From NCBI GenBank assembly GCA_024277255.1, contig JAJRVQ010000183.1, forward strand, positions 1-48,793: a stretch of 48,793 nt of DNA, read 5' to 3'. The position numbers and the translations under genes are program-made. Of this stretch, positions 8,353 to 15,799 are shown piece after piece. A model generated the notes under the pieces. The model ran no database searches. It had not been told where the DNA came from and saw nothing but the letters and a program-made list of their open reading frames with translations. Source of the stretch: Acidobacteriota bacterium (lineage in GTDB: Bacteria; Acidobacteriota; Thermoanaerobaculia; Multivoradales; SZUA-115). The first letter of the stretch is position 1, and each line of letters begins with the position of its first letter.

Positions 8353-8734
8353 GGAAGACTGGGAATCCCAACGCGGCAGCGACCTCGCTTTGTCGTTTGT
8401 CGAGGGTCAGAAAGGACAATTCGGAGGGGCTGTCCGCAGTGAAAAGAGCGCACGCGATATGCCACAGATCTGCGCCGCGTACGTAGCCGGCGGAGAGAGC
8501 GGTTGAGATCTCGCCACGTAAGGACCTGGGCGGAGTCACCCACCGAATCCTGTCGAGAAGCGCCAGCCTCTGTGCTCGGCCCTCGCGCGACAAGACAGAT
8601 CTCACCTCCGCTTCCAGGAGACTTGCGGAAAGTAGAACTTCAAACCCAAGCAAGCGATCCGTCAACTGGCGAGCGGGCCCCTCCGCGAACTCGATCGCAA
8701 CGACGACCGAGCTATCGATGTAGGCTTGTCTCAC
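8321..8734 (-). CDS. vapC: VapC-like PIN-domain ribonuclease toxin
   Basis: This is a 137-residue PIN-domain protein. The acidic metal-binding residues are recognisable: Asp7 in AYIDSSVVV, Glu41/Glu43 in SLLEAEVRSVL, Asp89 in GADLWHIACAL and Asp112 in FLTLDKRQ. The family cleaves RNA (often tRNA or rRNA) when not bound by its antitoxin. It overlaps the antitoxin gene by 4 bp (8731-8734), so it is translationally coupled. Its 3' end overlaps the 3' end of the convergent CitE-like gene by 32 bp, encoding the tail SRRSARPES. It has no visible metabolic link to the purine genes on both sides, so it looks like an insertion between them. Confidence 0.82.
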   Translation of the reverse strand: MRQAYIDSSVVVAIEFAEGPARQLTDRLLGFEVLLSASLLEAEVRSVLSREGRAQRLALLDRIRWVTPPRSLRGEISTALSAGYVRGADLWHIACALFTADSPSELSFLTLDKRQSEVAAALGFPVFLSRRSARPES

Positions 8735-9030
8735 TCGTTGCGATCTGCCAGAAAACGCGCCAGAGCACCCGGTGCCGGCTTGCCAACGACAATCGGCGCG
8801 TCGGGATCCTTGGCAGGAAGGATCGCTCCACGGGCCATCAGATCGGCAATGCGGGCCTCTGTACCACCGCGAGCTTTCTTCAAAGGGCGAATCTCGGCCA
8901 CCGGCTCACCGTGGTAAGAAACCTGCACTGTCGCTCCGGCTCTGACCTGCCGCAAGAGCTGGCTGAACTTGGCCTTTGCTTCGTAGGTCGAGTAGGTGGT
9001 CGTTGTGGGAGAACTTGTCGCTGTATCCAT
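8731..9030 (-). CDS. vapB: Phd/YefM-type antitoxin (VapB-like)
   Basis: This is a 99-residue protein. The N-terminal part, YSTYEAKAKFSQLLRQVRAG followed by a VSYHGEPVAEIRPL strand, is the standard Phd/YefM DNA-binding fold. The C-terminal tail (PGALARFLADRNE) would be the toxin-wrapping segment. It is cognate to the overlapping PIN-domain toxin. No Shine-Dalgarno sequence is visible before the ATG, and a good promoter lies almost on top of the start (see 9040-9068), so translation may be leaderless. Autoregulation through the palindrome at 9059-9066 is likely by analogy with the family. Confidence 0.8.
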   Translation of the reverse strand: MDTATSSPTTTTYSTYEAKAKFSQLLRQVRAGATVQVSYHGEPVAEIRPLKKARGGTEARIADLMARGAILPAKDPDAPIVVGKPAPGALARFLADRNE

Positions 9031-9039
9031 CGTGGAGCA

Positions 9040-9068
9040 AGACTATCTAACCTGGTCAGACTAGTCAA
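9040..9068 (-). promoter_or_regulatory. candidate promoter and operator of the vapBC-like pair
   Basis: Read on the minus strand, TTGACT (9068-9063) and TAGTCT (9045-9040) are separated by 17 bp. A perfect 8-bp palindrome, GACTAGTC (9059-9066), overlaps the -35 element, and GACTA recurs at 9041-9045. Transcription would start about 3 bp before the antitoxin ATG. Antitoxin binding to the palindrome would block the promoter. Found by eye. Confidence 0.45.
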
Positions 9069-9104
9069 AAATCTCGAATGACTGGCTACCGCCTTACCGA
9101 CCCC

Positions 9105-11228
9105 CTACCGCGGCGTCGCGTCGGGTAGGCCGCCGTCGACGGGTAGGGTGGCGCCGGTGGTGGGGGTTTGGCGGGTGGCGAAGAAGAGGACGGCGTTGGC
9201 GACGTGGCGGGGGGTGACGCGGGCGGCGAGGAGGTTGCGCTGGCGGTAGTACTCCTCCAGCTCTTTGGGCGACAAGCCGCGGGCGCGCATGCGGTCGGGG
9301 CCGACCTCGGCCCACAGCCCCGAGCGCCGCTCGCCCTCGCCGAAGACTGCGTCGGGGGCGACCATGTTGACCCGCACGTCGAGCGGTGCCAGCTCCAGAC
9401 TGGCGATGCGCGCCAGCTGATGGGCGGCGGCCTTGGTGGCACTGTAGGCGCCAAAGCGGGCACCCGGGGCAAAGACGTTCTTGGTCGAGATCAACACCAC
9501 GTCGCCGCCGGTTCCCTGGAGGCGAAAATGGCGGGCCGCCTGCTTGAGCAGAAAGAGCGTCCCGTCGACATTGACCCGGGTCAGCCGGTGGAAGTCGACC
9601 GGCTCCAACTCTTCGAGCGCGGCGACATGGGCCAGCCCGGCGTTGATCACCAGCAGATCGACTCCGCCCCAATGGCGGCTCACTTGGGCGAAGCCATCGC
9701 CGGTCGCCGACGGATCGGTGACGTCGAGCCCCACGGCCAGCACCTGGCCGGCGAAGCGATCGCCCAGCTCTTCGGCCAGGCTGTCGAGACGAGGACCGGC
9801 CAGGTCGGTCACCGCCACCTGCGCCCCGGCCTCCAGCAACCCTTGCGCAATGCCGGAGCCGATCGCTCCCGCGGCTCCGGTGATCAACGCCACCCGGCCG
9901 CTCAATGGTCGCCGGCGCCGACGGCGTAGTTTGGCGTGCTGTTGAGGGCGGTACTCCACGGCGAAGAGATGTTCCTCGGCCAGCCCCTGGTAACGGTCGC
10001 CCGAAGCGAGTAGGTGCGCCTTGGCGGCGAGCGTTTGAGCGGTGATGTCGCGCACCACCGCCGCCTCGCCTGCCTCACCGCCGGCCACCACCGCCCCCAG
10101 GCCGGGGATCAGCAGGACTCTCGGCCTGGCTTCGAAGGGCACCATGTCCGCCGCCAGCCGATCGCGGTAGCGCTCGATGTAGTGTTGGTATCGCTCACCG
10201 TAGGCGACGAGCGCCTCCTCCAGTTGGCTGCGGAACCGTTCGGCGTCGTCGAGTGCCGGTTCGGCGAGCCAGAGGGGCCACGGCCGGGTGCGGATCAGGT
10301 GATCGGCGGTCAACGGCGGCGAGTTCAGTAACTCGGCCGCGCCGGGCCTGGAGAGGAGGTGCAACGTCTCACGGTCCTGGAGGATATGCAGAATCACCCG
10401 CCGCCAAGGTTGGTCGGGATCGCCGCTCTCTGCGGCCAGGAGGCCGCGCACCACCGGTGCCAGGCGGCCCCAGCGACGACGGGCCTCACCCACCGCCGCC
10501 TCATCTTCCTTCGCCGCTTCTTCCGGCCGGGAGTCCGCCAAGAACTCCTCGGCCCGGCTGACCAACTCGATCATCCGCCGGTAGGACTCTTGCGCCGTCT
10601 CGCCCCAGGTTACGGCTCCGTGGAACATCCACACCATCGCCGTCGCCTCGGGGTGGCGTGCCAACGCCTCGGCAACCGCCCGCGCCAGCTCGATTCCCGG
10701 CGCAGCGTAGGGCAGCACGACGACCTCCGGCCCAAGCGCTCGGCGCACGACCGCCTCGCCGTCCGGCCGGTTGGTCAGGGCGAGGACGGCGTCGGCGTGG
10801 CTGTGGTCGACAAACCTGCCAGGGATCACCGCGTGCACCGGCGCTTCGATCGAAGGCACCGGATCGGTCGGATCCAGCTGTAGGCTGCGCAACACCGATT
10901 CTTCGCCGGCTCCTGCCCCCGATCCATCCGGTCCACCGGCACGCACCCAGGCGCGCAGCCCTTCCAGGTCGACCGCCACGTGGCCCGCCGGCTCGATAGA
11001 GGCCAGGTCATGGCCCGAGGCCTTGACCCTCAAGGCGGCCACCTCCTCACCCAGAAGGTTGCGCGCCACCCCCTTGAGCGAGGTGTTACCGCCACCGCGC
11101 AGCACGAGCCCCGGCTCCATACCTAGCAACCGGCTGGTCAAGGTACGCTGCGCCAGCTCCCTTCCCCAACCGGCGGCGTAGCGCTCCTCGAAGCGGTCGG
11201 CCTCTGCCCCGGACCAACGGTCGCGCAT
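9105..11228 (-). CDS. class II aldolase / short-chain dehydrogenase fusion
   Basis: This is a 707-residue fusion. Residues about 1-420 are a class II (zinc) aldolase of the RhaD/fuculose-phosphate type: LVLRGGGNTSLK, VDHSHADAVLALTN (His zinc ligands) and MFHGAVTWG. Residues about 440-707 are a classical SDR: TGAAGAIGSG (Rossmann), VINAGLA, the active site YSATKAAAHQ (Tyr-x3-Lys) and DGGLPDA near the end. The architecture matches the bifunctional rhamnulose-1-phosphate aldolase/lactaldehyde dehydrogenase used in some rhamnose pathways. It starts 8 bp after the stop of the LsrF-like gene, so the two are probably one operon. No rhamnose isomerase or kinase is present. The true substrate here is open: a short aldehyde/DHAP pair or a related C5 sugar phosphate is possible. 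Confidence 0.75.
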   Translation of the reverse strand: MRDRWSGAEADRFEERYAAGWGRELAQRTLTSRLLGMEPGLVLRGGGNTSLKGVARNLLGEEVAALRVKASGHDLASIEPAGHVAVDLEGLRAWVRAGGPDGSGAGAGEESVLRSLQLDPTDPVPSIEAPVHAVIPGRFVDHSHADAVLALTNRPDGEAVVRRALGPEVVVLPYAAPGIELARAVAEALARHPEATAMVWMFHGAVTWGETAQESYRRMIELVSRAEEFLADSRPEEAAKEDEAAVGEARRRWGRLAPVVRGLLAAESGDPDQPWRRVILHILQDRETLHLLSRPGAAELLNSPPLTADHLIRTRPWPLWLAEPALDDAERFRSQLEEALVAYGERYQHYIERYRDRLAADMVPFEARPRVLLIPGLGAVVAGGEAGEAAVVRDITAQTLAAKAHLLASGDRYQGLAEEHLFAVEYRPQQHAKLRRRRRRPLSGRVALITGAAGAIGSGIAQGLLEAGAQVAVTDLAGPRLDSLAEELGDRFAGQVLAVGLDVTDPSATGDGFAQVSRHWGGVDLLVINAGLAHVAALEELEPVDFHRLTRVNVDGTLFLLKQAARHFRLQGTGGDVVLISTKNVFAPGARFGAYSATKAAAHQLARIASLELAPLDVRVNMVAPDAVFGEGERRSGLWAEVGPDRMRARGLSPKELEEYYRQRNLLAARVTPRHVANAVLFFATRQTPTTGATLPVDGGLPDATPR

Positions 11229-11236
11229 TTCCAGGG

Positions 11237-12109
11237 CTATCCCTTAAGTTGTTGCAGCAGGTCGAAGGCCTCTTGCGGCGTGGCGTTGTCGTGCACCACT
11301 TTTCGCACCGCCTGGATCATCGCCGCCGGGTTGTCGGCCTGGAAGATGTTGCGCCCCATGTCGACCCCCGAAGCTCCTTGCTGGACGGCGTTGTAGGCCA
11401 TGCGCAGAGCGTCCATCTCGGGCTGTTTCTTACCGCCGGCGATGACGATCGGTACCGGGCAGGCGGCGGTGACCGTCTCGAAGCCGGGCACGTAGTAGGT
11501 CTTGACGTAGGTCGCTCCGAGTTCGGCGCAGATACGGGTGGCGAGGCGAATGTAGCGTGCGTCGCGGGTCAACTCGCGCCCCACGGCGGTCACCGCCAGG
11601 GTGGCGATGCCGTAGCGGTTGCCGGCGTCGACCAACCGGGTCAGGTTGTGAATCGACTGGCTCTCGTACTCGCCGCCGATAAAGACCTGCACCGCCATCG
11701 CCGCGGCGTTCAAGCGGATCGCCTCCTCGATCGAGATGGCGATCTGCTCGTTGGAAAGCTCCTTGAGGATGCTGGGACCGCCGCTGGCGCGCAGCACGAT
11801 CCCCCGCGTGTAGCTGGGGGGAATCGAGGTGCGCAGGATGCCGCGGGTGAGCATCAGAGTATCGGCGTACCGGGTCAGCGGCACGATATCGAGATCGATC
11901 CGCTCCAGACCGCGGGTCGGTCCCTGAAAGTAACCATGGTCGAAGGCCAGCATCACGGTGCGACCGCTGGTCGGATCGAAGATATTGGCCAGCCGATTCT
12001 TGATCCCCCAATCGAGGTGATTGCACCCCTTGAGGAAGAACGGCTCGCTGTGGTGAGCGACCTCTACGTGGAATCTAGCTGCATCTTGGATCTCTTCAGC
12101 GTCGGCCAT
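11237..12109 (-). CDS. lsrF: LsrF-like 3-hydroxy-5-phosphonooxypentane-2,4-dione thiolase
   Basis: This 290-residue protein resembles E. coli LsrF along its whole length: LKGCNHLDWGIKNRL, VMLAFDHGYFQGPTRGLERID, TRGILRT, ASGGPSILKELSNE, IGGEYESQSI, VKTYYVPGFE, PVPIVIAGGKKQPE and GASGVDMGRNIFQ. His58 and Lys203 fall where the active-site His and Lys lie in LsrF. In enterics LsrF moves the acetyl unit of a phosphorylated AI-2 derivative to CoA, giving DHAP and acetyl-CoA. The rest of lsr (kinase, regulator, ABC transporter, LsrG) is absent; the neighbours are purine catabolism genes and an aldolase/dehydrogenase fusion. AGGAG lies 5 bp before the ATG. Family assignment is strong; the physiological substrate in this context is uncertain. 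Confidence 0.85.
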   Translation of the reverse strand: MADAEEIQDAARFHVEVAHHSEPFFLKGCNHLDWGIKNRLANIFDPTSGRTVMLAFDHGYFQGPTRGLERIDLDIVPLTRYADTLMLTRGILRTSIPPSYTRGIVLRASGGPSILKELSNEQIAISIEEAIRLNAAAMAVQVFIGGEYESQSIHNLTRLVDAGNRYGIATLAVTAVGRELTRDARYIRLATRICAELGATYVKTYYVPGFETVTAACPVPIVIAGGKKQPEMDALRMAYNAVQQGASGVDMGRNIFQADNPAAMIQAVRKVVHDNATPQEAFDLLQQLKG

Positions 12110-12176
12110 GGAAACTCCTCGGATCTCGGTTGTGTTTTGGTGGCCAGAAGCCTATCTCAGGTAGCGGTGAAACCGC

Positions 12177-12518
12177 TCAGCTGCCTCGATAGGTCGAATA
12201 CCCGAAGGGCGAGAGAAGCAGCGGCACGTGGAAGTGTTGTTCCACATCGACCACCTGGAAGATGACTTCAGCGTACGGATAGAAGGTCTCCACCCCGCAG
12301 CGCTCCATGTAGCCACCGGTCTCGAAGCGGAGGCGGTAGGTTCCGGCCTCCAGCGGCCAATCATCGGCCAGCAGCTCGGCCGCCCGGCCGTCGCCATCGG
12401 TGGTGGCGTCGGCGATCCGGCGCCAGCCATCCTTGCCGCTGTACGACAGAATCACTCGCACATCGCGCGCCGGCCGGCCGCGGGCTACATCCAGGATATG
12501 AGTGGTGATGGCGCTCAT
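12177..12518 (-). CDS. uraH: 5-hydroxyisourate hydrolase (transthyretin-related)
   Basis: This is a 113-residue protein with the diagnostic family features: an N-terminal THILDVARGRPA (His7), TTDGDGR (Arg45), HFHVPLLLSPFGYSTYRGS (His95/His97) and the C-terminal YRGS tetrapeptide that separates HIU hydrolases from transthyretin. It hydrolyses 5-hydroxyisourate, the urate oxidase product, to OHCU. The start overlaps the stop of the OHCU decarboxylase gene by 4 bp, so the enzymes of successive steps are translationally coupled. A downstream gap of 67 bp separates it from lsrF. No signal peptide is seen, so it is cytoplasmic. Confidence 0.93.
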   Translation of the reverse strand: MSAITTHILDVARGRPARDVRVILSYSGKDGWRRIADATTDGDGRAAELLADDWPLEAGTYRLRFETGGYMERCGVETFYPYAEVIFQVVDVEQHFHVPLLLSPFGYSTYRGS

Positions 12519-13054
12519 GGTGACTCTCCTCGCTCGGTGGATGGCAGCTCGGTGGCCAGTTTTTTGAGCCGCAGACGAGTGATCTTGGCCTGTTCAGCCG
12601 CCGCTTCCGCCAGCTCGGCCGCCGGCTCTTGCTGCAAGCGGCGTTCGAGTTCGGCCACCATCTCTTCACCGCTGCGGCCGCTGGCGCAGATGAGAAAAAC
12701 ATGGCCGAACCGCTCTTCGTAGCGCAGGTTGAGTTCAGCCAGACGTTCCTGTACCGCCGCTGAGGAACCGGCGGCGCCGGACTGCTCGCTTCTCGACCAC
12801 TGGCGGGTCGCAGCCGGTGCCGCCGCGGCCGAACGGTCACCGATGCGGGGATGGTGCGCGAAGGCCTGGCGCCAATCCTTCGCCTCCAGTCCCTGCCAGA
12901 TCTCCTCGGCAGCGGCGTAGAGCGCTTCGTCCGTCTGCCAGGGGCGCCGCGCCATCATCTCTTCGACCCAACGCCGGGCGCCGCAACAGCGAGTCAGCGC
13001 CGCGGCGACCGCCTCGCGATCCAAGCTGTCGAGCCGCGCCGCCAGGTCGTTCAC
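12515..13054 (-). CDS. uraD: OHCU decarboxylase
   Basis: This is a 179-residue protein. Signature residues of 2-oxo-4-hydroxy-4-carboxy-5-ureidoimidazoline decarboxylase are present: HHPRIGD (catalytic His68), WSRSEQSG (Glu90) and FGHVFLICASGRSGEEM. It decarboxylates OHCU to (S)-allantoin, preventing racemic allantoin from forming spontaneously. The gene overlaps allantoicase upstream and HIU hydrolase downstream, each by 4 bp (ATGA). An alanine-rich insertion (RSAAAAPAATRQ) follows HPRIGD. It is slightly longer at the C-terminus than most single-domain members, ending in a charged tail (TRLRLKKLATELPSTERGESP is one residue too long to be part of the catalytic core). Confidence 0.92.
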   Translation of the reverse strand: MNDLAARLDSLDREAVAAALTRCCGARRWVEEMMARRPWQTDEALYAAAEEIWQGLEAKDWRQAFAHHPRIGDRSAAAAPAATRQWSRSEQSGAAGSSAAVQERLAELNLRYEERFGHVFLICASGRSGEEMVAELERRLQQEPAAELAEAAAEQAKITRLRLKKLATELPSTERGESP

Positions 13055-14076
13055 GACTCGTCCACTCCCACCGCTCGACCCAAAAGCCGCAACCGGCTCA
13101 CCCCGCCGTCGGGATAGATCCGCAAGCGCACATGGGTCACCGGCCGGTTTTCCGCAACCGGGAAGCGATGCTCGCGATCAGCCTGCAACGTGGTGCGTTC
13201 CACCAGTGGGCGCCAGCGATCCTCGTCGCTGAGCAGTTCTTCGCTGGAGGCCCCCGGCGCCTCACAGCCTTCGAGCGAGCAGCTCTCCGGAAAGTTGCCC
13301 TTGAAGTGGTGCGTTTCGACAACCGCCTCTTCGACCACGCCGCGGTGACCCAGGGCCAGCAGGCACCAGTCGTGGCCCGGGCCACGGCGACGCCGAGTCT
13401 CCCAACCGTCTCCCATGTTGGCGGAGGGGCCGGGCAGGATCAGGTTGCTCGGGTCGCTGAAGAACCGGTCGCTGCAATCGAGGGCGCGGCCACCATGTTC
13501 GATCGCCACCAGGTCGACCCGCGGCTGCGCCGCCAAGAAGGACCAATCCGGCAGCGGTTCGCCGTGAACCCGCAGGCGAGCGACGCCGCCGTCCGGGTAG
13601 ATGTGCAACCGTAGGTGAGTCCAGCGATCCGTCGAGTCGATCGCGCAGTAGTTGTCACTGCTCCCGTTCAACGCAGTGCGCGCCACGATCTCGCGCCAGC
13701 GTCGCTCCAACTGCGCCACATCGGCCACTTCCTCGCCGCCGAGCGCTAGCGCGTCGAGTGAGAAGGCCTCGGGGTGGTTGCCGCCAAAATGGCTGGTGTC
13801 GACGTTGACGCCGCGGATTCTGCCGGCAATTCCCAACTGAATCACACACCAGTCATGGCCGGGCCCCCGTTTGCGGCTCGACTCCCAACCATCCATCCAC
13901 TTGCCGCGATCGGTGTACTCGTCGGCGAGAAAAATCGCCGGTTCGGCCTTGAGCAGGTTCTCCTTCTCGGCGAAGAACTCATCGCTCGCCGCCAGTGCCC
14001 GGCCACCCACCCGCTCGCCGGCAAGGTCGACCAGCGCGGCAAAATCGGGAGGAGAAGGATCGCTCATGGATCGCAT
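13051..14076 (-). CDS. alc: allantoicase
   Basis: This is a 341-residue protein made of two related halves, as in allantoicase (two jelly-roll repeats). Half one has KWMDGWESSRKRGPGHDWC and FGGNHPEAFSLDA; half two has MGDGWETRRRRGPGHDWC and HFKGNFPESCSLEG. Each half also has a HLRL/HVRLRIYPDGGV.RLR strand. It hydrolyses allantoate to (S)-ureidoglycolate and urea. Two in-frame ATGs, at 14076 and 14067, are both possible; neither has a clear ribosome-binding site. The stop overlaps the OHCU decarboxylase start by 4 bp. The ureidoglycolate lyase that would normally follow is not in this window. Confidence 0.93.
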   Translation of the reverse strand: MRSMSDPSPPDFAALVDLAGERVGGRALAASDEFFAEKENLLKAEPAIFLADEYTDRGKWMDGWESSRKRGPGHDWCVIQLGIAGRIRGVNVDTSHFGGNHPEAFSLDALALGGEEVADVAQLERRWREIVARTALNGSSDNYCAIDSTDRWTHLRLHIYPDGGVARLRVHGEPLPDWSFLAAQPRVDLVAIEHGGRALDCSDRFFSDPSNLILPGPSANMGDGWETRRRRGPGHDWCLLALGHRGVVEEAVVETHHFKGNFPESCSLEGCEAPGASSEELLSDEDRWRPLVERTTLQADREHRFPVAENRPVTHVRLRIYPDGGVSRLRLLGRAVGVDES

Positions 14077-14153
14077 GGATCGCTCTGTGAAGTCATCATC
14101 AGGAAGGCGATTCTAGCCCAATCGAGCTGCGATGTTGGCCAGCAAATCCTGGG

Positions 14154-15503
14154 CTATCGGCGCTTCACCCAGCGGCCTCGCGGTGGCCCCGGAAAACGGC
14201 CGCGATCGAAGACGACTTGCCCGCGCAGCACGGTCTGCACCACTCGGCCGCGGAGGGTACGCCCCTCGTAGGCGGTGACCGGGTGGCGGTGGTGGAGCGC
14301 CGCCCCCGCCACCACCCAGGTGGCATCCGGATCCCAGATCACCAGGTCGGCGTCGTAACCGGGTGCGATGCGGCCCTTGCGCCCCGCCAGACCGGCCAGT
14401 CGCGCCGGCTCCTCGCACAGCCAGCGAGCCAACTCGCCGAGCGAAACGCCGCGGCTCGCCGCCCCGGTCCACAGCGCCGGCAGCGTCAGTTGGAGAGAGG
14501 CGATACCACCCCAAGCAGCTCGGAAATCACCGCTCGCCAGCCGCTTGGCCTCGGAGGGACAGGGTGAGTGATCGCTCGCCACCAGATCGATCTTCCCCTG
14601 GAGCAGAGCCCGCCACAGCCCTTCCCGGTTGGATCGGCCACGGATCGGCGGAGCGCACTTGAAAAGAGTCGCCCCGTCCGCGATCTCCTCGGCGGCGAAG
14701 GTCAGGTAGTGGGGGCAGGTCTCGACGCTGATCGCCAGACCGTCGGCGCGGGCTTGCGCCAATGCGGGCAGCGCCTCCACCGTCGCCAGGTGCACGATGT
14801 GAACCGCGCAGCCGGTCTTGCGGCAGAGCCGAATCATGCGCTCTATCGCCGCCACTTCAGCGCCGTCGGGTCGGGAAGTCAGATACTCGCCATAGCGTTG
14901 CATCGGTGGCGGGTTCGCTCCTCCCGCCGCAGCGGCGATCATCGCCGGCTCCTCGGCATGAACCAGCAAGGGGACACCCATAGCGGCCAGCCGGCGCATC
15001 GCCGGGCGCAGATCAACGTCACTGACCGAGGGAAATTCGGGCAAGCCGGAGTCGACCAGAAAGGCCTTGAAACCGAGCACGCCAGCCGCCAGTAGCGGCT
15101 CCAACTGGTGCTCGTTGCCCGGCACCACTCCGCCCCAGAACCCATAGTCCACCCGAGCGCGCCGCCGGGCGGAGTGGAGCTTGGCCTGCAGAGCCGATGG
15201 GCAAGTGGTCACCGGTAGGCTGTTGAGAGGCATGTCGACCAGGGTCGTGACACCGCCCGCCGCCGCCGCCCGCGTCGCTGTCTCGAAGCCCTCCCAGTCC
15301 GTACCCGGTTCGTTGATATGTACATGGGTATCGACTACACCCGGAAACACCATGGCATTGCCGGCATCGATGCACCGGACCTCGCCAGCGGATCGCTCCG
15401 GGGCGTCCACCGCCTCGATCTTGCCCTCGGCGACGCGGATCGCCGCCGGACGCACGCCGTCCTCGGTCAGCACCCGGTTGCCGGTGATCACCAGATCGGT
15501 CAT
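14154..15503 (-). CDS. allB: allantoinase
   Basis: This is a 449-residue cyclic amidohydrolase. All metal-centre residues are visible: HVHINEPG (His60, His62), the carboxylated lysine in GFKAFLV (Lys146), His182 in LLVHAEE, His238 in HIVHLA and Asp311 in SDHSPCPS. It opens allantoin to allantoate. The frame is open for another 38 codons upstream, but that stretch (a Cys- and Arg-rich run) does not look like this family, so the ATG at 15503 is used. No strong Shine-Dalgarno sequence is seen. It is the first gene of a six-gene minus-strand unit (allantoinase, allantoicase, OHCU decarboxylase, HIU hydrolase, lsrF, aldolase/SDR), and 77 bp separate it from allantoicase. Confidence 0.92.
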   Translation of the reverse strand: MTDLVITGNRVLTEDGVRPAAIRVAEGKIEAVDAPERSAGEVRCIDAGNAMVFPGVVDTHVHINEPGTDWEGFETATRAAAAGGVTTLVDMPLNSLPVTTCPSALQAKLHSARRRARVDYGFWGGVVPGNEHQLEPLLAAGVLGFKAFLVDSGLPEFPSVSDVDLRPAMRRLAAMGVPLLVHAEEPAMIAAAAGGANPPPMQRYGEYLTSRPDGAEVAAIERMIRLCRKTGCAVHIVHLATVEALPALAQARADGLAISVETCPHYLTFAAEEIADGATLFKCAPPIRGRSNREGLWRALLQGKIDLVASDHSPCPSEAKRLASGDFRAAWGGIASLQLTLPALWTGAASRGVSLGELARWLCEEPARLAGLAGRKGRIAPGYDADLVIWDPDATWVVAGAALHHRHPVTAYEGRTLRGRVVQTVLRGQVVFDRGRFPGPPRGRWVKRR

Positions 15504-15608
15504 CGCTTCACGCCGCGGCGCCGCTCGCCTCGCAACATCATCATTTCGAGGATTGTCCCACGCCACGCTGCCGGACCCGGCGCCACAGAAAAAAACCTTC
15601 AAGATCCA

Positions 15609-15623
15609 GTTGCACAATGCAAC
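15609..15623. promoter_or_regulatory. candidate operator palindrome between allantoinase and the protease
   Basis: The 296-bp divergent gap 15504-15799 contains a locally AT-rich stretch (about 15585-15655) that stands out from the GC-rich surroundings. Inside it is the inverted repeat GTTGCA-CAA-TGCAAC. It overlaps a possible + strand promoter, TTGCAC (15610-15615) with 18 bp to TAGCAT (15634-15639). On the minus strand a weaker TTGATG/CATTGT pair surrounds the same site. A dimeric repressor of the GntR or LacI type could bind here, but no regulator gene is in the window. Nothing else is recognised in the gap. Confidence 0.35.
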
Positions 15624-15787
15624 ATGGCTATGGTAGCATCAATTTTCTCTTAGCTTGCCTGTTCCCGTGGGCCGCCCGAGCGCACCGCACCCGACCGAGT
15701 ACAGCGCGCCGAGGCCCAATTGCCCTCGCTGCCGCCGCGCAGCGAAAGCCGGAGGTGTGAGCTGACCATTCCACCCATCGGTCATTC

Positions 15788-15792
15788 AGGAG
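15788..15792 (+). promoter_or_regulatory. ribosome-binding site fixing the protease start
   Basis: AGGAG lies 7 bp before the ATG at 15800 but only 1 bp before the in-frame ATG at 15794. The second ATG is therefore the likely start. Confidence 0.6.
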
Positions 15793-15799
15793 AATGTGC

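Noticed and set aside
11249..12265. 338-codon + strand frame opposite lsrF
   Set aside because: lsrF matches its family end to end; the antisense translation has no recognisable features.
15504..15617. Longer allantoinase start at 15617
   Set aside because: The added 38 residues are unlike the family and would place the start codon inside the AT-rich operator-like region.
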